A DNA stretch of 61,138 nucleotides, from positions 1-61,138 of the forward strand of contig JAKASJ010000021.1 of NCBI GenBank assembly GCA_021819085.1, written 5' to 3'. This document shows positions 9,598 to 19,055 of this stretch, piece by piece. The translations under genes and the position numbers were made by a program. This DNA is from Pseudomonadota bacterium. Its GTDB lineage: Bacteria > Pseudomonadota > Gammaproteobacteria > Acidiferrobacterales > UBA6901. The stretch's first letter is position 1. The number at the start of each line of letters is the position of its first letter. Under the pieces are notes generated by a model, which made no database searches, was not told where the DNA came from, and worked only from the letters and a program-made list of their open reading frames with translations.

Positions 9598-11712
9598 ATG
9601 CTCTTCCGGGAATTAATTTTCAAAGACTTCTTGGTTTTCAAAGGAGAGAACCGCCTCACATTTCCCTCTCCTGACAAGATCAAGTCATCATTGGTTCTGG
9701 TTCTTGCCCCCAACAGCGGCGGCAAGACGTCTATCATTCGTGGCCTCGAGTTCCTTCTATATGGGCGCTTGCGCCGTGAGATGCCAGCGACGATGGATGA
9801 TTTTATCAATAAGTCCTACATGAAATCAGCACCAATAAATAGTCTGATGCAGGCGTGGGTGCTAGCAAAAATTGAGATTGCCGGTGAAGTCTTTACCATC
9901 CGTCGCCGAATCGAAACGCGCCGGACCCCCTCACCGTCACAAGCAAAAGTAGTACTCGAAAAAACTGTACACACCAGCAAGGGGGATATGTTTAAAACTG
10001 ACGAAGGCCGCATTCAGCGAACGCTCGATCATCTTGTCCCCCAGTCCCTTTTCGATTACTTCTACTTTCAGGGAGAGACTTTGGCCCAACAACTTGTTCA
10101 AGGTAGCGGCGACCAAGCAATCCCAAAAGGGCTCGCAACCCTCCTGCACGAAGACAAGTGGGAAGAGGCCATACACTCTGTCGACAAGGTACGTCGTCAA
10201 TTCTCCAACGACATTCAAGAGTTAACTGCCGCCAACAAGGCATATCAAGAGAAGGATTCTGCCCGAGAAAAGGTTAAGGAACGGATTCGCACTGCTCAAT
10301 CCGCTATCAAAGACTACCAAGATCAGGAAGCACAAGCGCAGCTCGATTACGACGATGCAGAGAAACAGATAAAATCGCTTGGCACAACACATGGGCATCA
10401 GGCTGTCACGGACGAACTGAACCGGAAACGCCAAGATGCCCGGCAAACCGACGTGCAATTCACACAACTCGACGGAAGAATCAGCGCCATAGTATCCGAC
10501 TCTAAGGGTCTTCCATTCTTCAAAGATGCATTTGAGCCGGCATTGCAGCATTTAGAAAAAATGAGGCAAGATAACCTTTTGCCCGCGGACGTGTCTGATG
10601 GCTTTGTGTCTCGCTTGCTAAGCGGTACCCATTGTATCTGTGGCCGTCCACTAACCCCCGATACAGAATTCCTACCTGAACGTTTGTGCATCGAGGAATA
10701 TCGCAAGCGCACGCTCACAGTTGACCTCAATGCCGGCCTGCTTTCGCTACTCAACCAGCTCGATCACAACTTCCCACGGCAAATCGATGCAATTCGCGAA
10801 GAGGGTCCATCATTTCTAAATAAGCGCAGCGAAACGATTATCCATCAGCACGATCTTGCCGAAACCATCAAGGATCTGGAGGAAAAGAGGGCGACGTCCA
10901 ATATTGATGAAATGGTCAAACAACAAGCTAGACAGAGAGACGCTCAGCAAAACATTACTCTCTCTATCCGAAAAAGGACGGAACTTGAGATGCAAATCAG
11001 GAACCTTGACGCACAGGAAAAACAACTTAGGCGCGAACTAGATGAGATGGATCGACATAGCGCTGTCCCGCATATTCACAAGTTGAATGCCATGCGCGAG
11101 CGTGCCAACGATCTCCAGAATCTTATAGAGCAATCACTGAACTTGCTAAAAAATTCTTTCCACACACTGCTGCAACGGTCCGTTGCGAAATACTACAACC
11201 CTAAGGCCAACGATAACTCACAGGCATTTATTGATCCCAAGACATTGCTTCCATCCATTAGACGTAACGGCAAAGTACTGCACGCGCTAGGTGGTGGTCA
11301 ACGGCAGATGCTCGTGCTAGCTCACATTATTTCATTGGCGGAATTACGCCGTGACCTGCACACCCAGCTTGATGAACTGGGAATCAAGACCGGAAAGCTC
11401 GACGACCAATCATTCTTCTTAGACTCAATTTTCGCCCCATGCGATAAGGCGTATGCGCATGACATCGCGGAATTTCTGCCTGGAAAGGCTCGTCAGATAG
11501 TGCTTCTTGTTGCGCAGCAACAGTGGTATGAGCAGATTCAGTCTGCGATCGAACCACACGTAAATAAATTGTTTGTAATGCGACTGCATAGCAATAATCA
11601 AGATCGTCCGGCGGAAGAATATGAATTTTCTTTCAAGGAAAAGCACCTGAATCTATTTACTAGAATTCCAATTGATGAAGAACCATTTTCCATCATCCAG
11701 GAAGTCAAGTAA
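9598..11712 (+). CDS. DndD-like SMC/Rad50-type ATPase (second copy in locus)
   Basis: The 704-residue protein has the Rad50/DndD plan. Walker A is APNSGGKT at residues 37-44, a long coiled coil fills about 200-530 and is broken near 346 by a CxCG turn (CICGRPL), and an ABC-signature-like LGGGQRQM lies near 565. Where DndD has its Walker B (DTPLGRLD), this protein has FFLDSIFAPCD near 605-616, so the usual acidic pair after Walker B is altered. It differs clearly from dndD at 14423-16447. It likely acts with the helicase and DUF262-HNH protein in recognition or restriction rather than in sulfur insertion. The ATG lies 27 nt after the small gene. Confidence 0.85.
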   Translation: MLFRELIFKDFLVFKGENRLTFPSPDKIKSSLVLVLAPNSGGKTSIIRGLEFLLYGRLRREMPATMDDFINKSYMKSAPINSLMQAWVLAKIEIAGEVFTIRRRIETRRTPSPSQAKVVLEKTVHTSKGDMFKTDEGRIQRTLDHLVPQSLFDYFYFQGETLAQQLVQGSGDQAIPKGLATLLHEDKWEEAIHSVDKVRRQFSNDIQELTAANKAYQEKDSAREKVKERIRTAQSAIKDYQDQEAQAQLDYDDAEKQIKSLGTTHGHQAVTDELNRKRQDARQTDVQFTQLDGRISAIVSDSKGLPFFKDAFEPALQHLEKMRQDNLLPADVSDGFVSRLLSGTHCICGRPLTPDTEFLPERLCIEEYRKRTLTVDLNAGLLSLLNQLDHNFPRQIDAIREEGPSFLNKRSETIIHQHDLAETIKDLEEKRATSNIDEMVKQQARQRDAQQNITLSIRKRTELEMQIRNLDAQEKQLRRELDEMDRHSAVPHIHKLNAMRERANDLQNLIEQSLNLLKNSFHTLLQRSVAKYYNPKANDNSQAFIDPKTLLPSIRRNGKVLHALGGGQRQMLVLAHIISLAELRRDLHTQLDELGIKTGKLDDQSFFLDSIFAPCDKAYAHDIAEFLPGKARQIVLLVAQQQWYEQIQSAIEPHVNKLFVMRLHSNNQDRPAEEYEFSFKEKHLNLFTRIPIDEEPFSIIQEVK

Positions 11713-12143
11713 TGCCTCATATACGCGTACCTGAAGTGGCTGAACCTCTTCTTCCATTTTGTAAGCCGTGGTCTCGCCGGATGCCTACTGCATGTTTCAA
11801 TACATACGCAGATCTCATTATCTTCGCCGCAGGTTTTGGGTTCCGGGAACTGCACGGCACGTCAGCGCCATCTTGCCACGCGTTTATCGATGATCGTCAA
11901 CCCTACCCTATCGATTTGAGCGTGTTTAAGAACTCTGGACAACAGCTTTACCCACTCATTTTGTTACTTGGTTTGGTTACCGCGAAGAGCCGTGAAGTTG
12001 TACGAGATGAAGAGCAACTCGCGAGGATTGTTGAGAATTATGCTGCATTCGGCTTAAAGGAACTTGTGGCAAAGCTAACCGCCACGACGCCAGAGGAGTT
12101 TCACGTAGATCTGGCACAATTACTGATAGATGCCGCAAAGTAA
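11712..12143 (+). CDS. Dnd-associated small protein (possible associated-protein-4 family)
   Basis: This 143-residue soluble protein overlaps the ATPase stop by one base (TAATG), so it is coupled. The middle and end (QLYPLILLLGLVTAKSREVV, then DEEQLARIVENYAAFGLKEL) fit my memory of the small family named DNA phosphorothioation-associated protein 4, found only near dnd genes. The biochemical role of that family is not known to me. Position suggests a structural or regulatory subunit of the restriction complex. Confidence 0.7.
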   Translation: MPHIRVPEVAEPLLPFCKPWSRRMPTACFNTYADLIIFAAGFGFRELHGTSAPSCHAFIDDRQPYPIDLSVFKNSGQQLYPLILLLGLVTAKSREVVRDEEQLARIVENYAAFGLKELVAKLTATTPEEFHVDLAQLLIDAAK

Positions 12144-12168
12144 TCTGTATGTTGAAAGGAGTTAATGA

Positions 12169-13935
12169 ATGACAATATCTCGTACTGGTGCTTGCCCTCA
12201 GTTTTTGGAATACGTTACTAAACAGGCCCTGATACCTCGATCAACTACACCTACGCCACAATTCGTCCAACTGACGCAATACAATTTTCAATGGATTGAC
12301 ATTCCTGCATACCAGCGTGGCTTGGTATGGGATGAAGAGACATTCGAAGAACTTCTTAACAGCAAGTCGGCGTTCCTTGGCAATGCAATCCTTGGTTCGT
12401 TCCCCTTACCAAACCCTAGGAACTCAGATTTTTCTCAAATCCCCTCCGCCGTAACGGACTATGCAATTCTCATCGATGGCTTACAGAGATTTGCCATCGG
12501 TACGGCTTTGCTCAATATCTTACACACACACGTTTTGGCCGATCATCCGTTGAAGGCTGGCGAAGTTTCCCACTTCGCTGCCCTCCGTGCACAGACAATG
12601 GCGTGGGCCACCATTTATGAGCACAACGATAGTGAGCTTCAACACCACCATCGAACGGCGGTACGCGTAAGTTACGTTGAGTTTCGCCAAACGCTTGCGA
12701 ATTGGGTTGGTAATGAGTTCGACCAGGGACGCGCATCGGAACTTGCCAAAAAAGTACAGCACCTATTTCTCATTCGGCAAATTGCCCCTGATACCTACCA
12801 TGGGTTTAAGTCTGTTTTCGATGTTACAAGCACGTTTATTGGACTTAATACTATCCGCGTGCAGCTCAATAACGTGGACTGGCTCCGATCGATCATCGTT
12901 GACCGCGGAAGCGCTTCGAATTGGAGCGCATCTACCCTGGCCGATATTGATAATCGATTTACTGATGTATTTACGCGTGGCACTACCCCAGAACCCGAGT
13001 TATTGCCATTCGCCGCAATTATCCTTGATAGCTTGAACAATTCCGATCCAACACGAGCAGAGGCGGTCTTTCCATCCTGGACCGCTGGCCTTGCAGCACC
13101 AGAGGTCAACCGATTCCTCGATTTCGTTGAAAAACTCAAGATGCAGACGGATAACGCGTATTTTCGGGAACTCCGGCAATGCGGAAAACTTCCCTTTGCC
13201 GGTTGTTTAGCCTACTACTATCGCCTGTTTCTAACATCTGGCAATCTTCCGTCTTTTCTTAGCGGTGGAACCAACGAGGATTCAGAACTCCACGCATATC
13301 TGCGTGCCAATTACCGCATGCTTATTGCTGGCCAAATCGGTCGCACGCGACCATTTTCGGAAAAATTGCTACACACCTCTGCCACACTTCTCCAAATCGC
13401 TGATGATATTTCGATGGCTGCGTCCGGGCACGCGCTCAGCAGCGCGGTTGATCGAGCTTGGCTTGCCGCTTCCTTGAAGACCACAGATCAGTCGCGGGCG
13501 GCGCGAGTCTTCAATGCTTGCCTGCTGCCACAAGCAACAACCCCTGGTGGCGGGTTCGATCCACACATTTACGGACGAAAGGGGAATGTTTATCAAGTTG
13601 ATCACATGATTCCCGAGTCCTTCATTGACACGAACCCTAATGAACCAGGTGAGCTAGAAGCGAGAACTCTTCGCAATTTCGTGCCGGTCCGTCGTAGCGC
13701 CAACGTCGCACAAAGCAATCTCACTTGTGCTGGGAAACTAGCCGCAGGCGGCACCTATTCTAATGAGGTCATGAACGATTCTCGGGTGCACCCATATGTG
13801 CAATGGTTGGTGAACAATCAGGCCAAATACGGAGCATTCCTTGACCAGATGGAACGTCTACAGCCACTGGCTACTCCACCTATCGCTGAAGAGCGCATCG
13901 ATTGGTTAGTCGGATGTCTGCTGCCACGTCTGTAA
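12169..13935 (+). CDS. DUF262-HNH (DUF1524-like) nuclease, SspE/GmrSD-like effector
   Basis: The 588-residue protein pairs an N-terminal DUF262/ParB-like domain with a C-terminal HNH nuclease. IPAYQRGLVWDEE near residue 44 and DGLQRFAIG from 103 are the two DUF262 hallmarks; the usual DGQQR reads DGLQR. The C-terminus has VDHMIPESF near 478 and a later NFVPVRRSANVAQSN, matching the His-His-Asn pattern of DUF1524 nucleases. SspE, with this layout, senses PT-DNA and nicks phage DNA; GmrSD cuts glucosylated DNA. Beside dnd genes an SspE-like role is more likely. A strong AAAGGAG lies 8 nt before ATG 12169. Confidence 0.85.
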   Translation: MTISRTGACPQFLEYVTKQALIPRSTTPTPQFVQLTQYNFQWIDIPAYQRGLVWDEETFEELLNSKSAFLGNAILGSFPLPNPRNSDFSQIPSAVTDYAILIDGLQRFAIGTALLNILHTHVLADHPLKAGEVSHFAALRAQTMAWATIYEHNDSELQHHHRTAVRVSYVEFRQTLANWVGNEFDQGRASELAKKVQHLFLIRQIAPDTYHGFKSVFDVTSTFIGLNTIRVQLNNVDWLRSIIVDRGSASNWSASTLADIDNRFTDVFTRGTTPEPELLPFAAIILDSLNNSDPTRAEAVFPSWTAGLAAPEVNRFLDFVEKLKMQTDNAYFRELRQCGKLPFAGCLAYYYRLFLTSGNLPSFLSGGTNEDSELHAYLRANYRMLIAGQIGRTRPFSEKLLHTSATLLQIADDISMAASGHALSSAVDRAWLAASLKTTDQSRAARVFNACLLPQATTPGGGFDPHIYGRKGNVYQVDHMIPESFIDTNPNEPGELEARTLRNFVPVRRSANVAQSNLTCAGKLAAGGTYSNEVMNDSRVHPYVQWLVNNQAKYGAFLDQMERLQPLATPPIAEERIDWLVGCLLPRL

Positions 13936-13967
13936 ATGGCGCCGGATAACGCAGCCACAGGATCTGT

Positions 13968-13988
13968 TGACCATCTGCAATATGGTCA
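13968..13988. terminator. Possible bidirectional hairpin between convergent PT operons
   Basis: A 7-bp perfect inverted repeat, TGACCAT and ATGGTCA around a 7-nt loop, lies between the stops of the DUF262-HNH gene and dndE. There is no long U-run after it on either strand, so intrinsic termination would be weak. Confidence 0.3.
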
Positions 13989-14088
13989 CTGGGTTTCTAT
14001 CCAATTCCATAAGTCTATCTTTGCTTAGTTATATGCAGGTCGAATAGCGCGGAAGATTTATTCGCATTGCGTAAAGGCTATGGGAATC

Positions 14089-14433
14089 CTAACGTAGGTG
14101 AGTAAGATCAGAAAGCGACCGTGCGGCTTTTAGCACCATAATTCCGTCATCTACATGCGCTGCCAATAGCACTTCAAACTCCTTCTGTTCCAGTGCTCCA
14201 TGAAACTGTCTTAGCAGACACTCATAGAGTGGCACGTACTCCCCAAAAAGAGTGCTTATATTAAATTCGAGTCCATCAAGTTTCGTATCAGATCTTTTGA
14301 TAACAGAGTCCCGCTTTAAGGACAACATAATTGCCATCCGACACAGAACGTTTGGAGTAACGCCCGTTCTTTGCTTGATGAGCTTTAGCTGATCTGACGC
14401 GCCTTTCGATATCCTAATCCTGTTAGGAAACAT
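14089..14433 (-). CDS. dndE: DndE, DNA phosphorothioation protein
   Basis: This 114-residue protein matches DndE in size and in its core SKGASDQLKLIKQRTGVTPN followed by VLCRMAIMLSL. DndE proteins form tetramers that bind nicked dsDNA and are needed for PT modification together with DndC and DndD. I chose ATG 14433 because GAGGAG lies 7 nt upstream; ATG 14451 would add six residues. It overlaps the end of dndD, as usual in dnd operons. Confidence 0.93.
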   Translation of the reverse strand: MFPNRIRISKGASDQLKLIKQRTGVTPNVLCRMAIMLSLKRDSVIKRSDTKLDGLEFNISTLFGEYVPLYECLLRQFHGALEQKEFEVLLAAHVDDGIMVLKAARSLSDLTHLR

Positions 14434-16447
14434 CGCTGAGCTCCTCTTCACTTATTTTCCAGAAATATCCCTCAGTAACATCCGACCCGCCTTCGTTCTT
14501 GTCATACGCAATATGGAAAGCATGTGAAATATACGGAGCAAGCTCACTATAAAAATGTTTATCAACCTCCGTGTCCGTGGAAAGAATAATCACTTGGTGG
14601 CTGGCGGTCGGGAAATAGTGCTGTACAAGCTTATTGCGATGGTGACTGTCGAGCCGGCCAAGCGGAGTATCAATAATCATCGGTAATTTCCGTCCAGACG
14701 TTCTCGCTAACGCCTGCAACATCGCGATTGCGTATATCTGCTTCTCTCCCGCGGACAACTGTTTTTTCTGGATTATGTTGTTGCTACGACCCACAATATT
14801 GACATCAAATGTGCGGACGTCAATTGAAGCACCGACTACGATATCTTCCTTGCGCGCCAATTGGGCAAATGCCTTTTCGAACTCCTTCTCCAATTGATGT
14901 AGCTTCCTGTTTTTCAATTCTTCCGAAAATTCCTTTAGTAACCCGCGTGTGGCCGAGGCCAATTCCAGCGCCGTAGTGTTTTGAAAGGAATTTCTCAACC
15001 CTTCCTGCAATTTTTCCATCGTGCGATTTAATTCCATCGCCTCCCAAATATATTTTTTTGCCTTTTCCTTGTGACTGGCTATTTTTTCGTGAAGTGTCCC
15101 AATGGTTGAATGCTCCATTCGTATAGCATCTAGATCATTTTTTATCGTGTCCACATCAGGCGCACGATCGATCTGCAGCGATACTTGCGCGAGCTCCCCT
15201 TCTATTGTTTCAATCTTGTTTTTTAGTTCTTCCACGATACCTCTTGCCTTGTGCAGTGCCTCATCGATCCAGCCGATAACCTGATGATGGCTGCTCTTCG
15301 CAAGATCATGAACAATACGGACTTTCTCAAGATGCTTTGGAGGGCTTGCTAGGTCTACCAAAACATGGTCGACCGTATTAGCCACTTTCTCGTGCAAATC
15401 ATCTGGCAGAACCTTGTACAGTGCCCCTGTTAATTTTGGAATGTGGTCCCGCATGATCTCGGTTGCCAGCTCCCACTGTCTAAGAGAAGACTCGCTCTCC
15501 AATTGCGCCCGCAACTGCTTTAGAAGGGTTGGGGCGAGGGATACTGGATAAAGATCCGCCAGGGCGTCACGCAGCTGGCTCTCGATTTCATTTTTTTCGT
15601 GTTCGAGGACTAGCTGCCTAACTTTAAGGGCCTCTCGCTGTGAGGCCCATGCCCCGCCTTTCGTGGTTAACGTATCTTCTAACTTCGCGAGTTGTGTTTC
15701 GTGCCATTTAATTTCATCCGAAATTGCTCCGATTTCGACAAGTTCGTCATCCCGTTGTTTTTCTAGTTCGGTGAACTGTGCATCATATTGTTCGAGTTTT
15801 AGTCTCGTATCTTTCGGCAGGGAAGCCGTGCGTTGCCGACGAAGATACACATTCAAGTCGCTAGCGAGCCGCTCAATCAAATCGAGGCCCAGGAGGCGCT
15901 TGATGGCATCTGCAAGCGCAGAGTTTCCTTCTTCTTCTGCCAATTCTGCGATCTTTTCCCCATCGAAGAAGAAAAGATCGGACACCCCAATGGGAATTAG
16001 CTCATTCAAAAATCCTTGGCATTGTTCAGATGAAACTTCCGGTAATGCAACCCCGTCACGTGAGATCGTCAGGGTTTCTTTGAGTAACGTCCCTGTTACC
16101 ATCCACGACCGAACTACATGGTAGCGGGACAATTCCCCAAGATTCGAATATTGGAATTCCAGGGCGACGCTTGCTGAATCAGAGTTCACAAGTGAGCTAA
16201 CATTTCTGTGAATGCTTTCCCGCAGATAATCTTCATATTTCTTTTGGCTTGTTGCACGTCCAAGCGCCTGTTTCCCATACAATGCAAGACGGACGGCGGT
16301 AAGTATGGTGGTCTTTCCCGAGCCATTCAGCCCGCCAAATAGAACGATGGGTCGTTTGGTTCCGTATTTCTTGCGGGGACTAAGCTCAAAGACATGTTCC
16401 GCACGAAACACGCCAAAATCACAGATACGCAGCCGCTCAATAATCAT
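14423..16447 (-). CDS. dndD: DndD, DNA phosphorothioation ATPase
   Basis: The 674-residue SMC-like ATPase is of normal DndD length. Walker A is GGLNGSGKT at 38-46, long coiled coils occupy the centre, the ABC signature LSAGEKQ lies near 564 and the Walker B DTPLGRLD near 590. DndD supplies nicking/ATPase functions during sulfur incorporation into the DNA backbone. Its ATG overlaps the dndC stop (ATGA). All catalytic motifs are intact, in contrast to the DndD-like paralogue at 9598-11712. Confidence 0.96.
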   Translation of the reverse strand: MIIERLRICDFGVFRAEHVFELSPRKKYGTKRPIVLFGGLNGSGKTTILTAVRLALYGKQALGRATSQKKYEDYLRESIHRNVSSLVNSDSASVALEFQYSNLGELSRYHVVRSWMVTGTLLKETLTISRDGVALPEVSSEQCQGFLNELIPIGVSDLFFFDGEKIAELAEEEGNSALADAIKRLLGLDLIERLASDLNVYLRRQRTASLPKDTRLKLEQYDAQFTELEKQRDDELVEIGAISDEIKWHETQLAKLEDTLTTKGGAWASQREALKVRQLVLEHEKNEIESQLRDALADLYPVSLAPTLLKQLRAQLESESSLRQWELATEIMRDHIPKLTGALYKVLPDDLHEKVANTVDHVLVDLASPPKHLEKVRIVHDLAKSSHHQVIGWIDEALHKARGIVEELKNKIETIEGELAQVSLQIDRAPDVDTIKNDLDAIRMEHSTIGTLHEKIASHKEKAKKYIWEAMELNRTMEKLQEGLRNSFQNTTALELASATRGLLKEFSEELKNRKLHQLEKEFEKAFAQLARKEDIVVGASIDVRTFDVNIVGRSNNIIQKKQLSAGEKQIYAIAMLQALARTSGRKLPMIIDTPLGRLDSHHRNKLVQHYFPTASHQVIILSTDTEVDKHFYSELAPYISHAFHIAYDKNEGGSDVTEGYFWKISEEELSDVS

Positions 16448-17928
16448 GCGCGCAATTTCTCGTGGACAGCGCGAAGAACCGCGTCACGTTCAGCGTAGAC
16501 ACTCATCGTCTCTCCAGCTTCTCTATGTTTACTCATGGCATCAGGCAGCGTGCCCCATTCTTGGGTAAGGACTTGATCTATGCGGTTTAATAATCCGGCG
16601 CGTTTACTCAGGCCATCTAATGACAACTCCACTTCAAGGAGTTTCATAACCAGTTCAGGTGATACCTCATATTTTTTACCAAGTTCGCGCAGCAAATCCG
16701 AATCGTGTTTGGTGAATACACCGGCATCGCTTTCAGCCCAATCGAGGTCTTTCCCCATGACGTCACGATAAATACGCGGTAACGAATCTTCCCAGTCCGG
16801 TTCAATAGGGTCTTGAATCCAATGTTTACGGATCTCTTGGAGCTCGACTTCTTTGATTAACTCAAAGTCCCTTCCATTTTCCGCAATGGCCCTCTGAGCA
16901 TTGAGGAGCTTGCGTAGAAATTCCTTCCGGTAGTGAATCTTATAGGGACCGGGAATATAGCTTTCGCCCCCCTTGGAAAGATGAACCTGGCCAGTTCGCC
17001 GTTTGAAATTGCGGTACTCATTCTTATTTTCTGGCTTTGTAGTTTTGGCTAGCAATTCTCGAAATTCATGGAGGGGGTGAAGCCAGGTCTCGCCACTGGC
17101 AATCAGTCCCTTCATAGTCTTGTCTTCCGTTACCACTGTGCAGACCCAGCAACCAAACCGGGAATTGCCGCAGGAGGGGGTGCTGGTATCCACAACCAAC
17201 GGGCACTCGCCGGCGTTGGAATCGCGGTACAGCTCAATCAACAATTTATGATCATCGCCCCAAGGTGCTGGGCCCGAGAACAAGTATTCCCACACATCAT
17301 CCGTCGACCAGTTTTCGATCGGGGTGTACACGTAAGCGCTAGGGAGGGAGCCGTGTCGTGCCAGTCTCTGGCCCTCAATTTTGTGATTTTTGATCACTTG
17401 CGCACGGGTCATACTCTCCGATATCCGTGAGCCGAGGACCACGACCACTTCGCCAAAGGCCGCAACTTGTTGCTGGATAAACCGACTTACGGGATCAATT
17501 TTCATGCGGTCAGTACACCAGCGGAATTGCTTTGTCGGTGCTGGATAACCACGGCCCAAGATATTGACCCAAAAGGTATCCGTCATATCAGGAGTAACTT
17601 GCGCCACGGATACGGAGAGTCCTCTTTTCTGAGCGTCAGTTTCAACCTTTTTCAGTGTATTGGTAATAAGGTCGATTACCATTGGTGTCTCGACCAGCGT
17701 ATCGGAGGAAACCAGAAAGATTGGTTTACGACGTTCTGATGGTTTGAGCGCGAGTAGGGCCGTGTAGACCAGGCGCAAAACGGAAGTTGAATCCTTTCCA
17801 CCACTGAAGCCAATGACCCAAGGACGCGCGTCGCCAAGATATACGGCCTGGATTTCGTTGATTAGCTCACTGAGGCTTTTACCGCCGATGGTACTTTTGG
17901 CATCAATGGGTTCAACGGTGTTTTCCAT
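16444..17928 (-). CDS. dndC: DndC, PP-loop sulfurtransferase for DNA phosphorothioation
   Basis: DndC belongs to the PAPS reductase-like PP-loop ATPases and passes sulfur to DNA. The P-loop SGGKDS is at residues 42-47. Four cysteines fit the Fe-S ligands of the family: one in FRWCTDRMK and three in the stretch PSCGNSRFGCWVC. At 494 residues the protein is full length. I prefer ATG 17928, with a GGGGGTG ribosome-binding site, over GTG 17934 that overlaps the dndB stop. No dndA (cysteine desulfurase) is in the window, so a housekeeping IscS may provide the sulfur, as in many dndBCDE loci. Confidence 0.96.
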   Translation of the reverse strand: MENTVEPIDAKSTIGGKSLSELINEIQAVYLGDARPWVIGFSGGKDSTSVLRLVYTALLALKPSERRKPIFLVSSDTLVETPMVIDLITNTLKKVETDAQKRGLSVSVAQVTPDMTDTFWVNILGRGYPAPTKQFRWCTDRMKIDPVSRFIQQQVAAFGEVVVVLGSRISESMTRAQVIKNHKIEGQRLARHGSLPSAYVYTPIENWSTDDVWEYLFSGPAPWGDDHKLLIELYRDSNAGECPLVVDTSTPSCGNSRFGCWVCTVVTEDKTMKGLIASGETWLHPLHEFRELLAKTTKPENKNEYRNFKRRTGQVHLSKGGESYIPGPYKIHYRKEFLRKLLNAQRAIAENGRDFELIKEVELQEIRKHWIQDPIEPDWEDSLPRIYRDVMGKDLDWAESDAGVFTKHDSDLLRELGKKYEVSPELVMKLLEVELSLDGLSKRAGLLNRIDQVLTQEWGTLPDAMSKHREAGETMSVYAERDAVLRAVHEKLRA

Positions 17929-17930
17929 GC

Positions 17931-19037
17931 TCACCCCCAGCCCGCATTAGACGCAATCGATTTTTCGAGCACCATCTCTTCTGGTGTTAGCCGGAGTCCC
18001 AATGTTTTCTTTATGACGTTAGCGGTCAACAGTATATTAGAACGGGCTTTGCTGATCCGGCCATGGACCATGGCGCGGCCTTCCCATAGCGTAGTGTTGG
18101 TACGCGACCAATCTATTTGCCGGATTTTCTTCAATTTTTCTTTCCAGTCTTTGGGATGTTTCGCAAGCAATTCCGCGCCGGCTACACCAAGCGCATGAAG
18201 GGCAATGCCGTGGGCGTGAATAAAATTCATTCGAAGTTCGGCCGTAGGCACTTTACGGTCTAAAGCCATCTGCCATTCCGCAATGTGTTCGGCGATAGCA
18301 TCCCAATAATTCTGGGCCAATTTTTTGTCTTCTTCGCTAATAGGTGCCTTTACAGGCTTTCGCAATAGCTCCCGGTTTGCATTCTTAATACTGCTTAAAG
18401 TGAACAATTTTGTTGAGCGGTTTGAAATCGTGGATCTCTCTTTTTCCGTCAGGTGCTTAAATACCTTTACGGATTCGGAGAGGTAGCGAGCCAATTCAGC
18501 AAGCGAATCGCGATGGTCATACAAGGTGCTGAGTGAGGTGCTCGGACGAATTGCATACTTGTTTAAATCAGCAAACATTTGTTGGCTGCGCTTGAGCCCC
18601 GTATCAACAAAAAATAAGACAGGAATATTATCATGTCCCATAGCAGGGTTCTCTTTTACAGCCTCCTCAATCGCTGCTCGCCGATGTTGCCCGTCGTTTA
18701 TAAGCATTCGAGCATCCATGGGTATGTTTAATGTCCCCATATTGGAGGCTTGACCGACATCGCCACCTGGATCAAATTCAACGGCAGCGTCAATTGAGGC
18801 CGTTAGCGCCGACAAAATGTAGTCGTCTGGATTGTTAACAAGATATGAGGCGATTTCTGGGATCCGCCCGCGGTTAAGAGTTCGTTGCGCCCTCAGATCT
18901 GGAGGGACTTCTTCCTCATCGAACACGAAGATTTTGGGGATAATCTTCATGGGGCACATGGCAATATAGAAAGCTCGCCCGGCTTGGATACCCCGGATCG
19001 CCGGGAAAGAATGGCTAAATCCGTTGTTTTTGGCCAT
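17931..19037 (-). CDS. dndB: DndB, DGQHR-domain regulator of the dnd operon
   Basis: The 368-residue protein carries the family motif DGQHR at residues 115-119 within MLINDGQHRRAAIEEA. DndB represses dnd transcription by binding the promoter and so tunes how many sites are modified. It is first in the minus-strand operon dndBCDE; ATG 19037 has AGGA 8-9 nt upstream. Repeated GGAAGTC motifs upstream (see 19056-19108) could be its own operator. Confidence 0.94.
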   Translation of the reverse strand: MAKNNGFSHSFPAIRGIQAGRAFYIAMCPMKIIPKIFVFDEEEVPPDLRAQRTLNRGRIPEIASYLVNNPDDYILSALTASIDAAVEFDPGGDVGQASNMGTLNIPMDARMLINDGQHRRAAIEEAVKENPAMGHDNIPVLFFVDTGLKRSQQMFADLNKYAIRPSTSLSTLYDHRDSLAELARYLSESVKVFKHLTEKERSTISNRSTKLFTLSSIKNANRELLRKPVKAPISEEDKKLAQNYWDAIAEHIAEWQMALDRKVPTAELRMNFIHAHGIALHALGVAGAELLAKHPKDWKEKLKKIRQIDWSRTNTTLWEGRAMVHGRISKARSNILLTANVIKKTLGLRLTPEEMVLEKSIASNAGWG

Positions 19038-19055
19038 GTATTATTCCTCGTCCGT

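Noticed and set aside
12169-13935. DUF262-HNH gene as a GmrSD system acting on modified cytosine
   Set aside because: Layout is similar, but the location in a PT locus after a Dnd-associated gene makes a PT-linked role more likely; kept as an alternative only.
16444-17928. DndC as assimilatory PAPS reductase (CysH)
   Set aside because: PP-loop is shared, but the cysteine pattern, length and dndB/dndD neighbours identify DndC.
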